A program made the translations under genes and the position numbers. From Anaerolineales bacterium (GTDB lineage Bacteria; Chloroflexota; Anaerolineae; Anaerolineales; Villigracilaceae), in assembly GCA_016928525.1 (NCBI GenBank), contig JAFGKO010000005.1, positions 1 to 54,952 on the forward strand: a stretch of DNA of 54,952 nt, written 5' to 3'. Under the pieces are notes generated by a model. That model was not told the origin of the DNA. It ran no database searches and saw only the letters and a program-made list of their open reading frames with translations. This document shows, piece after piece, positions 19,344 to 27,291 of the stretch; within the stretch, counting starts at the first letter, position 1; each line of letters begins with the position of its first letter.

Positions 19344-21944
19344 TTATACCTCGCCCTGCTCTCTACGGCGCTCGCGCCAGCCAGAAACCAGGCTCCATAG
19401 CGAACCGAATGCTATCATTGCCAGGGCCGCCAGCAGGCCTAACCCGTACGCATCCCAGTAGCGGCGGGCTGTTCCTGGGCGTCCACCATTGAATTGTTCA
19501 ATAGGTGCCCCACCGTCCAGCCCGATGAGCATCGCGTCGACCTGACCAGATTGTAGGTAAGGCAAGATCATCGGTCCGGATTGAGCGCTGGAAATCACCA
19601 GGAAACGGGCATCCTTCCGCGCGGTTTCGGTTTGTTCGATCCAGATACGAGCAGTTTCCGCGTCATCGGTTAATAAAATAATGACAGCAAAATCAGATAA
19701 GTGACTAACACCCTGCAACACGGGCGTTTCCCAGGCATTTTCTCCATTGATCGAGGTAGTTTTCGTCGTTACCGGGTTTGCAGCGAACGCCAGCACGCCA
19801 GCCGCTCCGCCAGGCAAATAGCCCAGATTGACAAACTGCTGTCCGGCTTGATAATAAGCGGATGCCTGTGTATTCTCTAGTCTCATGAATTGTTCAGCTA
19901 AACCAGGACCGGTGGGCGTGGATGCGATCAAGCTCAGTCGTGGGGCCTTTTGAAGGATCATGTGATCAATCAACGGCGCTGTGGCAGCCTCCAGTTCGCC
20001 CGCCAGGGCTGCATTATAGTCAAAGATAAGCAGAACAGGCGCGTTGGCGGGCATATCCCTTTGCACGTAATCCTCCAGGAAGGCCTTTGTCTCAGGCGAA
20101 ACACCAAATGGCACAGAGTTTATTTGTGTCCCGGTAAAGATCGATCCGCCGACCACCACCAGAAGCACAATAGCAATGATCCAGCGCAAAAAGCGTTGTG
20201 AAAGCATGATTGGTTGTGTAGCGATCGGTTTAGGGTTGACTTCTGCTGCCAGCATTTGCTCCAACATGGACGCGCCGGATTGCTGGTCTTCACTGGCTTG
20301 TAATTTTATCGAATAAGCCTTGGGGATGCTGGAAGGGCCCACACCCGGCACAGCGGGCAGCACACCACGCAACCCAGCTAACGGGCCTGTTTCCTCCATA
20401 TACTGGTCTGTTGTGGCTGTCCCCTCACCTGTATCGGAGATGACAGATTCTACGGGGCGCATGGCTTGCACCCAACTGGGCAGTTCAGCAAGACTCAGGT
20501 CACCCTCTTCCGTCTCAGCAGACTCTGCCGGGGCTTTCCCCTCGGTCGGTTTGTCGGTACCGGAGAGCCAGTCAGGCATCTCCGCGGCAAAGAGCGCTTC
20601 TACATCATTGGTCGAAAGGGGCTCTCCCTCATCATCTACAAATGCAGGCCGAACACTAGCCTCTTGGGAAACTTCCTCAGTCATAAAAGCAGGAGCTTCC
20701 GCTTCCTCATGGGATCCTTCGGATTCGATCGCTCCCTCGCTCTTTGATGAAAGCCAGTCAGGCATGTCACTTTCGGCAGCGAGTTGTGCTTCTTCTTGCG
20801 AGGGAGCTTGGTAAGTTTCTTCGCCTAATGAGGTGAGCCAATCAGGCGATTCGCCTTCAACAGCGGGTTGAGCGACCTCTTGTTGTGGGGGAGTCTCTGC
20901 ACCTTTTTCGTCTAACGATGCAAGCCAGTCAGGCAGGCCACTTTCGACAGCAGGTTGCACGTCTTCTTGCTGTGGAGCGGCTTCTATACTTTCTTCACCC
21001 AGGGATGCAAGCCAGTCAGGCATGTCACCCTCAACCGCAGGTTGTGTTGTTCCTTGGGGCGTAGACTCAGCAATTTCTTCACCTGGCGAGGCAGACCAAT
21101 CAGGTGTATCACTTTCAGGTAAAAACGGTTGTAATCTTTCTTCGCTTTCTAATCGGGATGCGGCCTGAGCAGGTTCATCTGCTCTCATCCAATCAGGCAG
21201 GTCGCTTTCGGATGCACCTTTTGACTCCTCATCCGCGCCTTGCAACCAGGCAGGCAGGCCTGTGTCAATTGGGGATTCATCCTCCGTGGAGTCTACCTGG
21301 AAATTAGAATCTGACTCGAAATCGGCGTCCCACTCAAAGTCCATGTTCGATGCGGCAGGTTGCCCTTCGGCAGACGCTGGTTCTTCAGTGGTTCTGTCGG
21401 CTAGAAAAGCAGAGAGTTGACCCTCACCTGATTCTGCCGTTTCGCCCGCGCCCAGGTCAGATATCCAGCCGGGCAGTGTACTGGCTTCGCTTTCTTCCAC
21501 ATCGGGTGTTTCCTCACCCAGCATGTTTCTCAAGGAGGCCAGATCGTCTTCTTCTAAGGAAGATTCTTCAGGGATGGTTTGCGCGCCTTTACCACGCAAA
21601 TCGGCCAACCAATCAGGAATTTCTTCATCGTCTTTGGCTTGGGATTGCAGACCGGCCAGTAAATCGGCGGATTCTTCAGGCGACGCTTCTTCCTCCGTTG
21701 GAGCCTGCTCCGGTTCATCCTCGACAGAATCGCGCGCCTGTTGGCGAACTTCGCGCAGCCATTGCGGCAATACAGGCTCCAGCTCGCTGGTATCCTTGTC
21801 GGTGGGTTCCTCGCCGGGACGGATGGGAGGCTGCGAACGGCTCAATTCATCGGTGAGCGGTTTCAGGCGCGCTTCACAGAACTGGCACACATCCAATTCT
21901 GCCGGGTTAGGTTTGCTGCACATCGGACACTTGATTTCAGCCAT
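19344..21944 (-). CDS. Zinc-ribbon protein with PxWL motif array and membrane anchor
   Basis: 866 residues. The N-terminus has a CX2C-X11-CX2C zinc ribbon (CPMCSKPNPAELDVCQFC). An acidic, Glu/Ser/Ala-rich region, apparently disordered, follows (about 40-500). It carries some twelve PxW(L/I/M) motifs, such as LPQWL, IPDWL, LPGWI, LPAWL, MPDWLASLGEE, LPDWLASLDEK and MPDWLSG. A membrane helix (WIIAIVLLVVVGGSIF) precedes an extracytoplasmic domain of about 220 residues, and a second helix and basic tail end the protein. Start ATG 21944 is chosen because GGAGG (21955-21951) lies 6 bases upstream; a TTG at 21947 is the only other choice. The motif array suggests multivalent binding to a partner, perhaps MutL; that is inference. 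Confidence 0.7.
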   Translation of the reverse strand: MAEIKCPMCSKPNPAELDVCQFCEARLKPLTDELSRSQPPIRPGEEPTDKDTSELEPVLPQWLREVRQQARDSVEDEPEQAPTEEEASPEESADLLAGLQSQAKDDEEIPDWLADLRGKGAQTIPEESSLEEDDLASLRNMLGEETPDVEESEASTLPGWISDLGAGETAESGEGQLSAFLADRTTEEPASAEGQPAASNMDFEWDADFESDSNFQVDSTEDESPIDTGLPAWLQGADEESKGASESDLPDWMRADEPAQAASRLESEERLQPFLPESDTPDWSASPGEEIAESTPQGTTQPAVEGDMPDWLASLGEESIEAAPQQEDVQPAVESGLPDWLASLDEKGAETPPQQEVAQPAVEGESPDWLTSLGEETYQAPSQEEAQLAAESDMPDWLSSKSEGAIESEGSHEEAEAPAFMTEEVSQEASVRPAFVDDEGEPLSTNDVEALFAAEMPDWLSGTDKPTEGKAPAESAETEEGDLSLAELPSWVQAMRPVESVISDTGEGTATTDQYMEETGPLAGLRGVLPAVPGVGPSSIPKAYSIKLQASEDQQSGASMLEQMLAAEVNPKPIATQPIMLSQRFLRWIIAIVLLVVVGGSIFTGTQINSVPFGVSPETKAFLEDYVQRDMPANAPVLLIFDYNAALAGELEAATAPLIDHMILQKAPRLSLIASTPTGPGLAEQFMRLENTQASAYYQAGQQFVNLGYLPGGAAGVLAFAANPVTTKTTSINGENAWETPVLQGVSHLSDFAVIILLTDDAETARIWIEQTETARKDARFLVISSAQSGPMILPYLQSGQVDAMLIGLDGGAPIEQFNGGRPGTARRYWDAYGLGLLAALAMIAFGSLWSLVSGWRERRREQGEV

Positions 21945-22561
21945 CAATTGCCTCCGTATGGCCGGTCAATGCCGAACAGTACACGCAACCCGGTGGTGAG
22001 CGCACCCAGGGCTACACCGATCAAGATGCCTCGCGAGCCAGCTGCAGCAAAATTATCTCTAAGTAACCACTCTATGAAAGCCGCCCCAGGAATTTTCCCA
22101 AAAGGCAACGGCGCAGCAGCCAACAAGATCACGACTACCACACCCAGGAAGATGAAAGTCATAAGATCAACGCGGCGACGCAGTAGTCGGGCAGCAGCGT
22201 AGACCAATGTCACGGCCAGCAGAGCCATCAGCGCAGCTTCCCCCGGGATAATAATTGCTTCCAGGAAAAAATCCAGCGTTAGGTTATTCGTTCCTAAAAC
22301 GATCCCAAGAATAGCTGATGCAAATAATGAGACGATTAGCAAGATACTGTAGGCTGTGCCTTTTTGACGCGTTCTAATCTTGTGCCAGTGCACACCCAGA
22401 AGATTTAATACGCCCACCAGTACCGCCACTGCCGCCAGAATGATCGCCCACTGTACCAGTAGCCGGCGGATTTCAAGCAACTTTTCTAAAGGGACAAAGT
22501 ATCCCAGCAGGACAAGCAGCCCAGATGCAATGGCGATTCCAGCGGCTAGGATGCGCATCAT
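21944..22561 (-). CDS. Six-helix membrane protein of the MutL cluster
   Basis: 205 residues with about six hydrophobic helices (3-24, 36-60, 70-92, 98-125, 133-156 and 175-195). The basic loops lie on one side (RTRQKG, ARLLRRR). It has no motif that points to a family. Its TGA shares one base with the next ATG (TGATG), and its own start overlaps the preceding gene by 4 bases, so translation is coupled on both sides. Confidence 0.65.
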   Translation of the reverse strand: MMRILAAGIAIASGLLVLLGYFVPLEKLLEIRRLLVQWAIILAAVAVLVGVLNLLGVHWHKIRTRQKGTAYSILLIVSLFASAILGIVLGTNNLTLDFFLEAIIIPGEAALMALLAVTLVYAAARLLRRRVDLMTFIFLGVVVVILLAAAPLPFGKIPGAAFIEWLLRDNFAAAGSRGILIGVALGALTTGLRVLFGIDRPYGGN

Positions 22562-23301
22562 ATAATCCCCTCAAACAATTTCAGGGCAGAACCGCCCAAC
22601 AATATCAGGATGATGGTCCAACGCAAGATATCTTGAACCTGCAAACTGGCCTGGTGAGAGATACCTGCATTGATATAGGCTCCGGCAGCGAAAAGCTCCT
22701 CGCCGATCAATGGATCATCGACGCCAGCGTAGAGTACAGCCTGGGCGGCAGGGTCATCGGCAGCCGCCATGCCCAGACTATTGGCCCGATCGGCTGCATC
22801 GGTCAGCAGAGCCACCTCAGGGCCAAAATGACCGATGAAGACATTCGCTGAAACATCTTCATCACGTATGGCAGGGATAGCTCCGGCGACATAGGAGTAA
22901 GGCGTCAAGCCTGTTAGCCGCCCAGTGGCTGGATTATAGAGCTCCTCTGCGCTGGCAGCTTTATACCCGGCTTGAAGGGCATCCTGCGACAAGATGGCCA
23001 GGTCGCCGGCACCGGATGTGACAATTGGAGGCTTGTCGCTGACTGAGGTTTGCTCAGTCAGGTGACGCAGCATGGCCAGCCCGGCCAGGGCAGGGGCGCC
23101 GCGCGGAGTTTGCAGTCCGCCACGCCCCAGGGAGATGTGCAAGCGCGTGCCATCCTCCACAGAAATGCCAATTGCGCGTTTCAAACGGGTGTAAGCCGGG
23201 ATCTCGCGGAAAACTGGGAGGGCTTTTCGCCGGATGAAGGTCAGACCAAGCAAGAGGCCAGCTGCAACAAGAACTAGAACAAGTCCCGGGATACTACTCA
23301 T
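22558..23301 (-). CDS. Membrane-anchored protein of the MutL cluster (DUF6754-like)
   Basis: 247 residues. One helix at the N-terminus (about 5-22) and one near the C-terminus (about 225-243) enclose a soluble domain of about 200 residues. Notable segments are HISLGRGGLQTPRGAPALAG, IVTSGAGDLAILSQD and ANVFIGHFGPEVALLTD. From memory this resembles the uncharacterised DUF6754 domain; the name should be treated as tentative. The soluble domain probably faces the cytoplasm if the first helix is an uncleaved N-out anchor, but topology is not settled by the sequence. Confidence 0.65.
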   Translation of the reverse strand: MSSIPGLVLVLVAAGLLLGLTFIRRKALPVFREIPAYTRLKRAIGISVEDGTRLHISLGRGGLQTPRGAPALAGLAMLRHLTEQTSVSDKPPIVTSGAGDLAILSQDALQAGYKAASAEELYNPATGRLTGLTPYSYVAGAIPAIRDEDVSANVFIGHFGPEVALLTDAADRANSLGMAAADDPAAQAVLYAGVDDPLIGEELFAAGAYINAGISHQASLQVQDILRWTIILILLGGSALKLFEGII

Positions 23302-23540
23302 GCAGAGGCCTCCTTACGAAGATAACTCGCAAATGCATGCACTTCATCATCTTCTTCTAACATGCGTGCCAGGACTTCAATTTGCTCCCCGCCAAAGAAA
23401 GGACCTGTAAAGTAAAGCGCCTGAGCGCTGAGCAGGGTAAAAGGTCCTCCTGCTTCGAGCAGCCAGGCGGCGAAGGCATCCAGTTTCCAATGTTGGAGAC
23501 GTTCAGCCCAGGCGGGCCAAAAGGCGCGCGGTGTTTGCAT
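23298..23540 (-). CDS. Small protein, first gene of the MutL cluster
   Basis: 80 residues, rich in Trp, Ala and Leu (FWPAWAERLQHWKLDAFAAWLLEAGGP), with no membrane anchor and an acidic EEDDEV stretch near the end. It overlaps the next gene by 4 bases. There is no Shine-Dalgarno, and a good extended -10 box lies 6 bases upstream of ATG 23540, so the operon mRNA appears leaderless. Family unknown. Confidence 0.6.
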   Translation of the reverse strand: MQTPRAFWPAWAERLQHWKLDAFAAWLLEAGGPFTLLSAQALYFTGPFFGGEQIEVLARMLEEDDEVHAFASYLRKEASA

Positions 23541-23546
23541 AAGTTG

Positions 23547-23555
23547 AGTATAGCA
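23547..23555 (-). promoter_or_regulatory. Extended -10 promoter of the MutL operon
   Basis: TGCTATACT on the minus strand (23555-23547). Six bases separate it from ATG 23540. No -35 match is seen, as expected for an extended -10 promoter. Confidence 0.65.
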
Positions 23556-23677
23556 TAAATTTTAAGGTTGGTTACACGCTGAGGGTTGCCCCATAAGACC
23601 TAAAGATTACAGGAGAGTTACAGTTTGAGATTTCGATTTCCTATTTGCGATAGCGAATCGCTGAAATACTCCCATAG

Positions 23678-23683
23678 TATAAT
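23678..23683 (+). promoter_or_regulatory. -10 box of the B12-binding protein gene
   Basis: TATAAT 27 bases before ATG 23711. The -35 region is poor. An AT-rich repeat-like stretch (23626-23657) lies upstream. Confidence 0.5.
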
Positions 23684-23710
23684 CCGCATAGAAACCCTTG
23701 TGGAGGACCT

Positions 23711-24133
23711 ATGAGCGAACAAAAGACTAGTCCTGAGCCCGGTCGCAGGATCCGTGTACTGGTTGCCAAGCCCGGTTTGGATGGGCATGACCGTGGCGCC
23801 AAGGTGGTAGCACGCGCTTTGCGGGATGCCGGAATGGAAGTCATCTATACCGGCCTGCGCCAGACTCCTGAAATGATCGCTGAAGCCGCTTTACAGGAAG
23901 ATGTGGATGTAGTAGGGTTATCCATCCTTTCGGGTGCACACATGGCGCTAGCACCGCGCGTGTTGGAATTGCTCAAGGCCAATGGGCAGGAACAGGTCAA
24001 GGTCTTTATCGGCGGCATCATCCCAGACGAAGACCTGCCGCGTTTGAAAGAAATGGGCGTAACTGGCGTCTACGGTCCCGGCGCTTCGACGGAAGACATC
24101 ATCCGGCAAGTAAAGGCGGTAGTGACGGAGTAA
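23711..24133 (+). CDS. Cobalamin-binding protein, methylmalonyl-CoA mutase small-domain type
   Basis: 140 residues forming a single B12-binding Rossmann-like domain. The base-off/His-on signature is complete: [15 protein letters not shown] (DxHxxG, with the Co-ligating His near residue 28), then GLSILSGAH (SxL) and [10 protein letters not shown] (GG). This matches the C-terminal domain of methylmalonyl-CoA mutase and its stand-alone version. GTGGAGGACC precedes the ATG. meaB follows after 12 bases, which ties it to B12-dependent acyl-CoA mutase chemistry, but the catalytic TIM-barrel subunit is not in the window. Confidence 0.9.
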   Translation: MSEQKTSPEPGRRIRVLVAKPGLDGHDRGAKVVARALRDAGMEVIYTGLRQTPEMIAEAALQEDVDVVGLSILSGAHMALAPRVLELLKANGQEQVKVFIGGIIPDEDLPRLKEMGVTGVYGPGASTEDIIRQVKAVVTE

Positions 24134-24145
24134 TATCTTTAGATA

Positions 24146-25147
24146 ATGGTCCTAGCAGAGCAACTCCTTTCCGGCAACCGCCTGGCGCTGACCCGCCTGT
24201 TGACACAGGTGGAAAACGACACATCTGAAGGGCGTGTAGCGCTGATCGAGCTCTTCCCGTATACAGGCAAAGCGCACCTGATCGGTGTGACCGGCGCGCC
24301 CGGCACGGGCAAATCGTCGCTGGTCAACCAGTTGGCGTTGCATTTCCGTAGGCAGGAAGAAAGACGCGTGGCGGTCGTTGCGGTGGATCCGTCCAGTCCC
24401 TTTACGGGTGGGGCGGTGTTGGGTGACCGTGTGCGCATGCGCGACCTGGCTGGAGATCCCGGCGTGTTCATTCGTTCGATGGCTTCTCGCGGTTCGCTGG
24501 GCGGACTGGCAAAGGCTACCGCTGGCCTGGTTCAAGTCTTCGATGCGGCAGGGTACGATACAATTCTGATCGAAACGGTCGGCGCGGGACAGGCGGAAGT
24601 GGATATTGCCCGCCTGGCGCATACCACGCTGGTCATCGAAGCGCCGGGCCTGGGCGATGATATCCAGGCCATCAAGGCCGGGATATTGGAAATCGCTGAT
24701 ATTCTGGTGGTCAACAAAGCCGACCGTCCCGGTGTGGAGAACACACTCAAGGCGCTCAAAAACGCATTGGAACTGGCGCATCCTGTTCGGCATGTTTTTC
24801 AGCATCACGGCAAGCTGGAGGTGGTCGAAGCGCCGGATACACCCAACTACAACTCATGGATTCCACCCATCCAGAAGACGGTCGCGACCGATGGCACGGG
24901 GGTCCGCGAGTTAGCTGACGAAATTGCCCGCCATCTGGAACATCTCCGTCAGAGTGGAGATTGGGCCGCTCGCGAGCGTAGCAGGCTGGAGTCCGAGTTG
25001 GATGCGCTTTTGCGGGAGGCGCTGGTTGCACACTTTCACGAAGAGGTCCCTGAGTTACGCTACGAGGCGGTCCTGGAGCAGGTCTTCCAACGTGAACTGG
25101 CGCCCTGGGAAGCGGTTAAAATGTTATTGAACGGACAGTCCAAATGA
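24146..25147 (+). CDS. meaB: MeaB/ArgK-family G-protein chaperone of acyl-CoA mutase
   Basis: 333-residue P-loop GTPase of the SIMIBI class. The G1 loop is GVTGAPGTGKSSL near residue 50. It is followed by AVDPSSPFTGGAVLGDRVRM, the family hallmark, then IETVGAGQAEVDI (G3) and VVNKADRPG (G4). Proteins of this family load and protect B12 in methylmalonyl-CoA or isobutyryl-CoA mutase using GTP. The context, directly after a B12-binding domain, supports that. The C-terminal helical dimerisation arm is present. It overlaps the next gene by 4 bases. Confidence 0.93.
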   Translation: MVLAEQLLSGNRLALTRLLTQVENDTSEGRVALIELFPYTGKAHLIGVTGAPGTGKSSLVNQLALHFRRQEERRVAVVAVDPSSPFTGGAVLGDRVRMRDLAGDPGVFIRSMASRGSLGGLAKATAGLVQVFDAAGYDTILIETVGAGQAEVDIARLAHTTLVIEAPGLGDDIQAIKAGILEIADILVVNKADRPGVENTLKALKNALELAHPVRHVFQHHGKLEVVEAPDTPNYNSWIPPIQKTVATDGTGVRELADEIARHLEHLRQSGDWAARERSRLESELDALLREALVAHFHEEVPELRYEAVLEQVFQRELAPWEAVKMLLNGQSK

Positions 25148-25698
25148 GTATCATCTACGGCAAGCGCGTGCGGTTACGCGGCGCAGAACGCAGTGACCTT
25201 GAGAAATTAGTGGAATGGGTCAATGATCCTGAAGTGACAGCCGGGTTGACGCTGTTCCTGCCCATGTCCTCCGTGGATGAGGAAAAGTGGTTCGACAACG
25301 CCATGCAGCGACCGCAAGAAGAAAAGCCACTGGTGATCGACAGGAAAGATGGCGAAGATTGGCGTTTGATCGGGAACAGCGGATTCTTCGATTTTGACTG
25401 GGTGGCGCGTTCGGCAGAAGTTGGTATCATGATCGGTGACAAAACGGTCTGGAACCAGGGATACGGCACCGAAGTGATGACTCTATTGCTGCGCCACGGT
25501 TTCGAGACCCTGAATTTGAATCGGATTTATTTGCGAGTGTATGCCGAAAACAAGCGCGCCATACGCACCTACGAAAAGGCCAGATTCGTGCACGAAGGGC
25601 GCATGCGCCAAGCCGTTTACAAGCATGGCTCATACAGCGATGTTTTGTATATGAGTGTTCTGCGTGAAGAGTGGCATGCCATGAAGAAGGAGAATTGA
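25144..25698 (+). CDS. GNAT-family N-acetyltransferase (RimJ/RimL type)
   Basis: 184 residues. It begins with the RimL-like VRLRGAERSDLEKLVEWVNDPEV. Acetyl-CoA motif A is seen as VGIMIGDKTVWNQGYGTEVMTLLLRHGFETL, and the motif B segment is RVYAENKRAIRTYEKARFVHEG. It could acetylate a ribosomal protein, an amino acid or a polyamine; the substrate is not predictable. The start overlaps meaB (ATGA) and the stop overlaps prs (TGATG), so the four genes 23711-26690 form one transcription unit. Confidence 0.85.
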   Translation: MSIIYGKRVRLRGAERSDLEKLVEWVNDPEVTAGLTLFLPMSSVDEEKWFDNAMQRPQEEKPLVIDRKDGEDWRLIGNSGFFDFDWVARSAEVGIMIGDKTVWNQGYGTEVMTLLLRHGFETLNLNRIYLRVYAENKRAIRTYEKARFVHEGRMRQAVYKHGSYSDVLYMSVLREEWHAMKKEN

Positions 25699-26690
25699 TG
25701 ACCCACCATTTGCACCATGAGATGAAGGTGTATGGGGATATCAAATTGTATGCCGGGACGGGTTCTCCCGACCTGGCGCAGAAAATTTCTGACTATTTGC
25801 ATAGCCCCTTGTGTGGGCGCGACATCATTGAATTCCCCAACGAAAACCTATTTGTCAAGCTGCACGGCAGCGTGCGCGGGCAGGACGTATATGTTATTCA
25901 ACAAACTGCGTCCAATGTCCATCGTAACCTGATGGAACTGCTCATTATGATCCAGACCCTACGACTGGACTCGGCGGCGCGTATTACGGCGGTAGTACCC
26001 TATCTGGCGTATGGCCGGTCGGACAAGAAGGACCAGCCGCGTGTGCCGATTACAGCACGCCTGGTAGCAGATATGATCGAGGTTGCAGGCGCAGACCGGT
26101 ACATGACCCTTGACCCGCATGCCGGACAGATTCAGGGATTTTTTACGATACCCGGTGACGTATTGACTGTTTCGCACATGCTGGTGGATTACATCAACGA
26201 AAACCTGCGCGCCAGTTTAAAGGACCCGGTCGTGGTAGCTGTAGATCTGGGATTTGCCAAGAAAGGACGCAACTTTGCTGCCGACCTGGACACGCCAATT
26301 GCCTTCATCGAAAAACGCCGTGTAGCAAACATTGCAAAAGCTGAAGCATTGACTCTGATCGGAACTGTGGAAGACCGTGATGTGATCATCGTAGATGATG
26401 AAGTGGATACGGGCGGTTCAGTCACGCAAGCCATCCATCTGGTAAAGGATAAGGGCGCGCGGGATGTGTACCTGGCCTTTATCCATGGAGTGCTCTCACG
26501 CAATGCGGCACAGCGTCTGAGCGTTTTGCCCATAAAACAGATAATAACCACCGACACCGTCCCCATCCCGCCGGAGAAACTGGTGTATTTGGAAGACAAG
26601 ACCACTATTCTCTCTGTAGCTGAGTTGTTGGGAGAAGTCATCCGCCGCGCGCACGAGGGGCGCAGTGTGGGTGAGATGTTCAACGAATAA
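25698..26690 (+). CDS. prs: Ribose-phosphate pyrophosphokinase (PRPP synthetase)
   Basis: 330 residues, making PRPP from ribose 5-phosphate and ATP for nucleotide, His and Trp synthesis. The start at ATG 25698 is chosen because GAAGGAG lies just upstream and the longer frame only overlaps the acetyltransferase. Family features: LHGSVRGQDVYVIQ, VPYLAYGRSDKKDQPRVPIT, DPHAGQIQGFF, the flexible-loop region KKGRNFAADLD, and the PRPP-binding loop VIIVDDEVDTGGSV. The usual N-terminal FSDGE motif reads FPNENLFVKL here, a mild divergence. Confidence 0.92.
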   Translation: MTHHLHHEMKVYGDIKLYAGTGSPDLAQKISDYLHSPLCGRDIIEFPNENLFVKLHGSVRGQDVYVIQQTASNVHRNLMELLIMIQTLRLDSAARITAVVPYLAYGRSDKKDQPRVPITARLVADMIEVAGADRYMTLDPHAGQIQGFFTIPGDVLTVSHMLVDYINENLRASLKDPVVVAVDLGFAKKGRNFAADLDTPIAFIEKRRVANIAKAEALTLIGTVEDRDVIIVDDEVDTGGSVTQAIHLVKDKGARDVYLAFIHGVLSRNAAQRLSVLPIKQIITTDTVPIPPEKLVYLEDKTTILSVAELLGEVIRRAHEGRSVGEMFNE

Positions 26691-26733
26691 CCGTTACTCA
26701 AGTTAATTCAATCCTTGTGAAGGAGGACAAATC

Positions 26734-27204
26734 ATGAAAGGCGATCCAAAAATCCTTGAAACCCTGAATATGCTGCTGGCAGACGAACTGACTGCTATCA
26801 ACCAGTACATGGTTGAATCCGAAATGTGTGCAGACTGGGGCTACCAAAAGCTGCACGAAGCGCTCGAGAAGCGTGCTATTGAAGAAATGAAGCATGCTGA
26901 GAAGTTGATCGGGCGCATCCTTTTCCTGGAGGGGAAACCGATTGTCAGCAACCTGAATAAGATCAATATCGGCGGAACTGTCGATGCCCAGCACAAAAAT
27001 GACCAGGCTGCCGAGGAGATGGCCATTAAAGCCTATAACGACGCGATCAAGCTGGCGGTGGAAGTGGGTGATAATGGCACGCGGGATATGCTCGAAGAGA
27101 TCCTGGAAGACGAAGAGGAACACATCGATTGGATCGAATCCCAACTCGACCAGATCGAGCAGATGGGCTTGCAGGTGTACCTTGCAGAGCAACTGGAGGA
27201 GTAA
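26734..27204 (+). CDS. bfr: Bacterioferritin
   Basis: 156-residue ferritin-like iron-storage protein that forms a 24-mer with heme at the dimer interface. All ferroxidase ligands fall at the expected positions: Glu18, Glu51, His54, Glu94, Glu127 and His130. The heme ligand Met52 is also present (EEMKHAEKL). The C-terminus GLQVYLAEQ is typical. An excellent ribosome site, GAAGGAGG, precedes the ATG. It stores iron and protects against peroxide. Confidence 0.95.
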   Translation: MKGDPKILETLNMLLADELTAINQYMVESEMCADWGYQKLHEALEKRAIEEMKHAEKLIGRILFLEGKPIVSNLNKINIGGTVDAQHKNDQAAEEMAIKAYNDAIKLAVEVGDNGTRDMLEEILEDEEEHIDWIESQLDQIEQMGLQVYLAEQLEE

Positions 27205-27223
27205 CCCCAGTAGCTAGTCATCA

Positions 27224-27273
27224 GTATTCAGTAACCAGTTGTCAGTGTTCCATAATTACTGGTTACTGAATAC
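27224..27273. repeat. 16-bp perfect inverted repeat before mutM
   Basis: GTATTCAGTAACCAGT (27224-27239) and its exact complement ACTGGTTACTGAATAC (27258-27273) with an 18-base loop. More of the same motif (CAGT..., ACTG) flanks it from 27209 to 27290 and runs right up to the mutM ATG, leaving no Shine-Dalgarno. It is related in sequence to the element inside the methyltransferase gene at 34464. Confidence 0.75.
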
Positions 27274-27291
27274 CGGACACAGATTACTGAA

